Source: Annona cherimola (lineage: Eukaryota > Streptophyta > Magnoliopsida > Magnoliales > Annonaceae). Taken from it: a DNA stretch of 64,000 bases. Both the position numbers and the translations under genes were made by a program. The stretch is taken from assembly GCA_030490835.1 (NCBI GenBank), contig CM059972.1, positions 41,953,452-42,017,451 of the forward strand, in the 5' to 3' direction. The notes under the pieces were generated by a model. The model ran no database searches and was not told the DNA's origin. It was given only the letters and a program-made list of their open reading frames with translations. Of this stretch, positions 58,438 to 64,000 are shown piece after piece (the first letter of the stretch is position 1; each line of letters starts with the position of its first letter).

Positions 58438-60423
58438 CTGAGAACGCCAAAATCCTTTTCTTCCATTCTTTTCCTTGCCTTTGCCTAGATAAATGAAAAT
58501 AACATTTCATTTATTCACATCACTTCAAATGTTTACATTCCTTAGGTTTTCCAACCTACATAAATCCATTTGGACTTACATTACACTAGCTTAGCCCACT
58601 TGTCTTTCAAGTCGGTTGTTCATACGTATCATAACCTATACATCACATTATTCATTCATTCATTCATTTTCAATACCCTTATGTAAGGTAAACTTATATA
58701 CATATAATAATCCTTCATTAAATCATTATTTGGAGTTTCATTACCTCCGTTTATCATTTTTAACATATTTTTCATTTTTCATACAACGGTGCTTATTTTA
58801 AGCACTTAGTTGCTAACTTAGACATCATATAATAATCTCAAATTTTGAGATTATCATATTTACTTAAACGGTAACCTAATCCATGTTTTCCATCACTTCT
58901 TCATGCATTTTTGCATTTTAACAGCTCACATGAATCATTCCTCATTTATTCAAGCTTATCTCTCCATACGCGTCCATTTCTCAACTCATACTTATGTGTT
59001 TCTTAAAATTTCTTAAAACAGAAACTTGTACCTTAATTCAGCATAATTAAACTCCTTAATTAGCATATAATTTAGGGTTCATTTCTGAAATTTTAATCCA
59101 TGTATTATAGGGTTCCAAAACAGTAACTTTTGGACCTGTTTTACACACTTTCAACACCTCTTTGGATACTTACTTCAAAACAGATTTTTAATCACTAAAT
59201 TTCAGAAATTAATCATGATTTTATTAACCCAAATTTAGGGTATTAACACATGTTTAAAATCTATATATTGGCTGCTTCTAAAACAGCAACTTGCATATAC
59301 ATTTTGGGTACCTTTTGCACCCCTCTTTGGACACCCCTTTGCATACCCTTAAGAATCAAATTTAGGGCATACCTTCCCAACCTCTTTTGGTTGTCCAAAG
59401 TATCCTAATCCTAGGGTATTTTACCCTCTAAAACATTCATAAACTCATTAGCATAATTCATGTTTCATACATACCATAAAAAGATGAAAATCGGGTCTTA
59501 TATATAACCCTAAGTTCCATCCTTTCTAAAATCCACCTCTAATAGGTTAAATCCTCATAATCACTTATAATACTTGTTTATATCCCATTATAAGTTAAAT
59601 TTCATCCCAAAAATCTGGAATGTAACATTTATTCTGATTTATTCCTAAATCTGTCCATAATGTTGAAGTCATACATGCTGAACTCTCAAAATCTTGGATT
59701 ATTATCAAATCACTTAGTTTTGATCTGAAATTTATACCATAAATTAATAACTACATGAATTAATCAAAATAAATATTTTCAGCATGAAATATTTAGTATT
59801 TCTATTTATTTTTGTATTTTTACTCTGCTGGACAGAGCATCCCTTTTCAGACAGCCTGAATCACGTAAATTATGGGGTATATTTATGCCCATGAATTATT
59901 TTGTTCATGTGATCCTAAATATATCTTATATATCCTGTAAAATTTTTATCCCAAATTTCCTTGTATAAAAAGTATTAAAAATCATTTGGTGCAGCTCATC
60001 CTACCACCCGTTCAATCCTGTCTAGGTTGATTTTTCCAGATTTTTAATTTGCAACGTGCTTATCTGTTTAAGTTGAAAATTGGGTCGCTTCTTAATCACC
60101 TTGTAAGGAGTTCTTGAACGAATTTTCATGCTAAAATTCATATATTTACTCTTCCGTTCATATTTTAGATTTCTGCCTCATTTCTTCTAGGTTTTGCTCC
60201 CATATTTGCATCTCCTTTCAATACATATGCGAAACCCTTAATCAATACTCAATTTCAGAATTTTATTAATCTTTCTTTAGATGTTTATTATGAATCCTAT
60301 TCATGATCCATAAATAAAGGTAGAGAACTTGAATTTTAATGAATCAAATTCCAAGAAATACTTACTTGATTTGAGCTAAACTTGAGTTTCAATCTTTCTA
60401 ACCTGGATTCCTCTCTTTGCTCC

Positions 60424-60615
60424 TCTTCCTCTTCCTCTTTTTTTTCTTTCTTTCTTCCTTTCCTCCTTGCCTTGGACATCCATGATGCTGGTTGGGGTCG
60501 TGCAAGGGTTGCCTTGCTTGAGAGAAAAGTCTCTCCCTTTCTCCCCCTCTCTCTCTCTCATACTCTCTTCTTCTCTCTCTTTCTCTCTCCTTCTCTCTCT
60601 CCTTTTCCCCCTGCT
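60424..60615. repeat. CT-rich low-complexity run
   Basis: Repeated TCTCTCTC and TTCTTTC words appear as a pyrimidine tract on the plus strand (purine on the element's sense strand). It is not a gene although it leaves long frames open. Confidence 0.75.
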
Positions 60616-61329
60616 GGAACGTCCCTTGCTCTCCCCTTTTTTGCCCCTTTTATAAGGGTGCTTGCTTAACCCTTAAGTAACCTACTTTACTTAACTCTTA
60701 AGTAACCCACTTTACTTAGATCTTAAGTAACCCACTTTAATTTCTCTCCAAGAAAGAAACTTTCCATGATAATTAGTTTCATCCAATCCATTCATATCAT
60801 AGATTTTATAATTTTATTCAATTGTTTCAAGTTTTATTTCAAACCGACTTTTCTATGTCAAGTTATGATCCTTTGAAATATCCTTAGAGTGTGAGATTAA
60901 AATAAATATTTATCATCTTAATCTCATCACATTTACCTTAATCCAATCCACACATTAGGTCAAGCCCATAATCGTGAGCTCATATTTAAAATTTCACCTC
61001 AATCTGCCTTATAGGCGTCAAGTTATGAATTTTCTATATTTTCCAACGTAATTCCATAATTATCATTTTAATTTCCATAAATTAAATCATGAAAATAAAA
61101 ATAATTATTTATACCACATTAGCATCTTCTAATCCTCATTAACCCCCTTTTGTCATCTTAACTCTCATTGGCATATGACAATTAATCTTAATCTCCATTC
61201 TTAATCATAACCCTAATTGCAAAATATCATTAAATTATAAAATCATCCATAAATCATCCAAATCATAAATAATTCATATTTATATGCCAAATGCATATAT
61301 ATGAGCCCTACTTGGGTCTGTGTATCACA

Positions 61330-61334
61330 AGCTA
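61330..61334. repeat. Target-site duplication AGCTA (right of E1)
   Basis: Exact match to 19695-19699. The sequence then continues as the interrupted G2 DNA (AGTCCAAATG...). Confidence 0.85.
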
Positions 61335-61371
61335 AGTCCAAATGAATTTATGTAGGTTGGAAAACCTATGG
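61335..61371 (+). mobile_element. Base-layer G2 DNA between E1 and the G3 solo LTR
   Basis: It continues the sequence broken at 19699 (reverse complement near 58552-58590) and ends with TATGG, the duplication of the next insertion. Confidence 0.8.
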
Positions 61372-62804
61372 TGTGGAACCCTGACCGTATACGCGTTATT
61401 TTGACCGTATACGCGTCATTTCGACACTTGTAATTTTGAAGATTATTTTATGAATAAATAAATATTCATGAACCTTATTAATGGACATGTGTATTTGAGG
61501 TTGAAATAATGCAATTGGGAATTTAACCCCGTAAATAGTGCACGTGAATAGTAAACAGGGGTTAAGATATATGATTAAGAGTTAATCACTTGGATTAACT
61601 TAATCATAAAAGACGAAAAAGGAAGCTTCCCACTACAGGACAAAAATGTTTTTTTGGATTAAAATATGAATTTTCGGATTTTTAATTGATTTTTGAAGAA
61701 AATGAAGAAAAATTCATATCTTGCAATCCGGACATCGGATCAAGATGAAATTTTTTATGGGTGGCCAAGATATGATGATGGATATGATGAATGGTCCAAG
61801 ATTAATCAAGGATCATGAATTAAGGGTCAAGATTAAATGTCATTTGAAAATGGAAAAAGTAACTTTACTTTTTCATTAATGGCGTTTGACTTTGATTAAT
61901 TTTAATTAAATAAAATTAATGCAAAGCCTGCAATTGCTGCTGGAGCATGGACTTTTGGGGCATGATCCAATGGCCCATGATCATCCTCATCAAAGATCAA
62001 TGGCTAGAATTAATTTAGCCTAAATTAATTAATTTTAAAAAATAAAAAATAGGTAAAAATAGGGCTGCAATAGGGCTGCTGGAGCAGGCCTAGGGGGGCT
62101 GCACAATGCTCCATGCACCTTTTAAAATTAGAAAAAAAAACACATTTGCAAATTTACACCTCAAGCAAGAGGGGGTAAATTGCAAATATGTGAAACATTA
62201 AAAAGTATAAATAGGGGGCAGGGGTGGATGTCCAAAGGCACTCCAAGCTTGAGCAATTCAAGCATTCCCACCCCCAAAACACGTTTTGGCCATAGAGAGA
62301 GAAGGAGAGAAGGAAGGAAAGAGAAAATGGGAAGGAAATGAGAAGTTCTCCACTTGAGGTAATCAATTTCTTCTCAAATTTATTTTGGATGTTAAGTAGG
62401 GTAAAATCATGCTTAGATAATTCCTAAGCATGAGAAAATAAGTATAGATATAATGTTTAAATGGAATTATGCCAAAACATCAAAAATTTGGAGCGAAGAT
62501 AAGGTATTTGGGAAGATAGCATATGATATGTGAAAATAATGCTCCAAAATTGATAAATGATGATTTGGGATGTATGATTATGATAAATATGATGTTGGAA
62601 TAATGATATATTAATTTCATGATTTTTGGAATTAAGGATTATGCTTAAGTGAATTTATGTTGATTTTTAGTATATGGAGAAAATGATTTTTTTGGCTAAG
62701 TAAATGATGATAAATTCAAAATATATGAAATTTCCAATGATATACTAGGCATAAGGAATGTCATGGTATTTTTTATTTTTGAAAAAAATATCAATTTTTG
62801 GAAC

Positions 62805-62912
62805 CCATGAACAGTAACCACGTCTCTGTGAACAGTAACTCGGATGAACAGTAATCTGCTACAGTAATTTTGCTACAGAATATGCTACAGTAATTTGCTA
62901 CAGTAACAGCGT
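62805..62912 (+). repeat. TGAACAGTAA / GCTACAGTAA repeat cluster (G3)
   Basis: About seven short units occur in 110 bp: first TGAACAGTAAC-like, then GCTACAGTAAT-like. The second type is a variant of the first. Confidence 0.75.
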
Positions 62913-63116
62913 GATTTTGAAGAAAATTTGAGATTAATATTTAAATATGATGATGAAAATTTTGAAGAACCTATGGATAAAAATATCCACATAAAGAAAT
63001 AATGCCCAAATAATATAGAACATGCATGGGAAGCAGCTTGAATAGAAGAAATGAAAATATCATTTCTCCTTGAATAGGAAAAGGAAAAGAGAAGGTCGAA
63101 GACACCTCCTAAGAAG

Positions 63117-63597
63117 GTAAGCAAGTTATATGTTTTGCAAATTATTTCCAAAATGCTTGAAATTGTTTGCAAGTTGCTTTATGAAATTTATTTAAGGTTG
63201 GCCATACCTATAACTGCTTTACATGAACAGAAGTTCGTTTTGTGAAATTATTTATTAAATGCTTTTTATGAAATTGTTTATGATTTGCAAATATCATGCC
63301 GGCATGTGTATGAGAATGAGCATGTGCACGAGGAATAGGTCTTAGTCGAGGTAGTAAGCGGACCGGATGTCCCCCTCGCTATTGCCAAGTCGCTTAATAG
63401 GCCCAGGCCGGCGGCGACCTCCCTGAAATGGGAGCATGTATGGGATGGGCGCCTAGCTAGCGTCGCATCCAAAGGAATGTCATGAATGCTATGTATGCAT
63501 TGCATTTGCATTTTATGAAATGCATGAAAATGATTGAAAAATTATGTTTAGCTTGCTTACTGAGTATTATTACTCACCCATGCTTTTTCAACAACAG
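63117..63597 (+). other. Putative LTR leader intron (G3)
   Basis: The donor is AAG|GTAAGCAAG. GCTTGCTTA lies at 63551-63559, followed by the hairpin, a CTTTTTCAACAACAG acceptor and 481 bp in all. The exon-like upstream sequence (CTAAGAAG) is shared with G3b. Splicing is inferred. Confidence 0.35.
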
Positions 63598-63901
63598 ACG
63601 GGAAAAGATGATGAAGGCAGCATGTAAAATGACATGCAGTTTTGATGAAATATTGTATATGTAAAGACAATGATGATAATTTTGAGATGGAAATGAATAT
63701 TTCTGTTTTATGAAACAGTTTTGGGTTATAACTGTGATATGTGAAATATATTTCACATTAGATGAATGATGAAAATTTTCCATGTATTAATGAAAAAAAA
63801 GGAAATCCTGCCGTGTGATCAGGGCAACAATCCTGAGTCACGTTTACCAATCAAAACGATCCAAGAGTAAGGCTTCTAGGCACCTCGGTTCGGGGCGCAC
63901 A

Positions 63902-64000
63902 TATGGGATATTTGCATTTGAAGTTGATGTGAATAAATGAAATGTTATTTTCATTTATCTAGACAAAGGCAAAGGAAAAGAATGGAAGAAGGGGATTATG
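63902..64000 (+). mobile_element. Base-layer G2 DNA, continuing out of the window
   Basis: After TATGG it matches the reverse complement of about 58440-58540 (GAAGTGATGTGAATAAATG-like), so the G2-like host LTR continues to the right. Confidence 0.75.

Larger units (their letters stand above)
19700..61329 (-). mobile_element. E1: large-LTR Gypsy-type element (G2), minus strand, heavily nested
   Basis: The ends are LTR termini of one family and carry the same 5-bp flank AGCTA. On the minus strand the 5' LTR is 61329-55527, with the PBS at 55521-55510. Only about 480 bp of its own leader are left before a Sirevirus fragment. The 3' LTR survives as 19700-22397 plus 48651-49228. These pieces match the 5' LTR closely: 2698 bp versus 2717 bp, and 578 versus 578. 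Everything else between is later insertion or lost. No E1 gag or pol is present, so lineage rests on the initiator-Met PBS and LTR similarity to the gag-bearing G1 copies. Confidence 0.85.
55527..61329 (-). mobile_element. E1 5' LTR, complete, about 5.8 kb
   Basis: On the minus strand it runs from TGTGATACACAGACCC (61329) to the decayed terminus at 55527. It is the only uninterrupted G2 LTR here and serves as reference for the split copies. It includes the palindrome array (about 56110-56660), a putative 2.4-kb intron and a CT-rich run (60424-60615). There is no conserved ORF. Short ORFs at 56950-57216 and 57260-57658 recur in the left LTR only because the two LTRs are near-identical. Confidence 0.88.
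61372..63901 (+). mobile_element. G3 solo LTR, 2530 bp, plus strand
   Basis: The termini are TGTGGAACCC...GGGGCGCACA, with a perfect TATGG duplication at 61367-61371 and 63902-63906. The ATTTTGACCGTATACGCG motif appears twice near the start. It contains the TGAACAGTAA/GCTACAGTAA cluster (62805-62912), a putative intron (63117-63597), hairpin GAGTA-TTAT-TACTC (63562-63575) and the conserved GCCAAGTCG block (63345-63420). Confidence 0.9.

Noticed and set aside
60382..60669. 95-codon Ser/Leu-rich ORF
   Set aside because: It lies in a CT-rich low-complexity run that keeps frames open by composition.
1..64000. CRISPR arrays, prokaryotic operons, rRNA
   Set aside because: No regular direct repeats with unique spacers, no ribosome-binding sites and no rRNA motifs. 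All coding sequence is plant retrotransposon.

Overview
This window is plant nuclear DNA made almost entirely of nested LTR retrotransposons. I found no host gene, rRNA, tRNA gene, CRISPR or prokaryotic feature. The AT-rich background, two LTR-retrotransposon superfamilies primed by initiator-Met tRNA (PBS TGGTATCAGAGC), a Sirevirus-type Ty1/Copia element with a third 'envelope-like' ORF, and several layers of nesting all suggest a repeat-rich region of a large flowering-plant genome. The species cannot be told from the sequence.

Region 1 (1-13914) is a Sirevirus cluster. A plus-strand element enters from the left edge with ORF2, polypurine tracts and a 1.74 kb 3' LTR (1647-3386). It abuts a minus-strand element of the same family (3387-13914) that has an uninterrupted 1628-codon gag-pol, a PBS and a 1.72 kb 5' LTR. 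ORF2 of the minus element is split by a same-family solo LTR (4923-6674) flanked by the 5-bp duplication GATGG. All these LTRs carry arrays of GTCGAC palindromes, and one more short array lies between pol and ORF2.

Region 2 (13915-19699) is a patchwork of large-LTR fragments from a Ty3/Gypsy-like clade. I use working names: G1 (LTR about 4-4.5 kb), G2 (about 5.8 kb), G2b (a G2 relative), G3 (about 2.5 kb) and G3b (a G3 relative). All end in GGGGCGCCACA or a close variant, and most start TGTGAAACCC-like.

Region 3 (19700-61329) is one minus-strand G2 element (E1) with target duplication AGCTA on both sides, inflated to 41.6 kb by later insertions. Its 3' LTR is split by a G2b LTR (E2, 22398-48645, duplication AAAGT). 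E2 is itself split by a G3 solo LTR (22410-24895, duplication CCCTG/CCCCG) and by a rearranged G1 cluster (25953-44989) with two gag fragments, a zinc-knuckle remnant, a 1.26 kb inverted repeat and two small internal inversions. E1's 3' LTR then runs into a G3b LTR (49229-51701) and a deleted Sirevirus fragment (51702-55025). E1's own PBS and complete 5.8 kb 5' LTR (55527-61329) close the region.

Region 4 (61330-64000) resumes the G2-like DNA that E1 entered, with another G3 solo LTR (61372-63901, duplication TATGG).

The most interesting signals are non-coding. G2/G2b LTRs carry a series of hairpin palindromes whose two arms change together from unit to unit. All the Gypsy-like families share an LTR module with a donor-like AG|GTAAGCAAGC, a complementary GCTTGCTTA beside a small GAGT/ACTC hairpin, and an acceptor-like T-rich ACAG. 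I read this, as a hypothesis, as a conserved leader intron. No large-LTR element here has a complete pol, so its lineage call is tentative.
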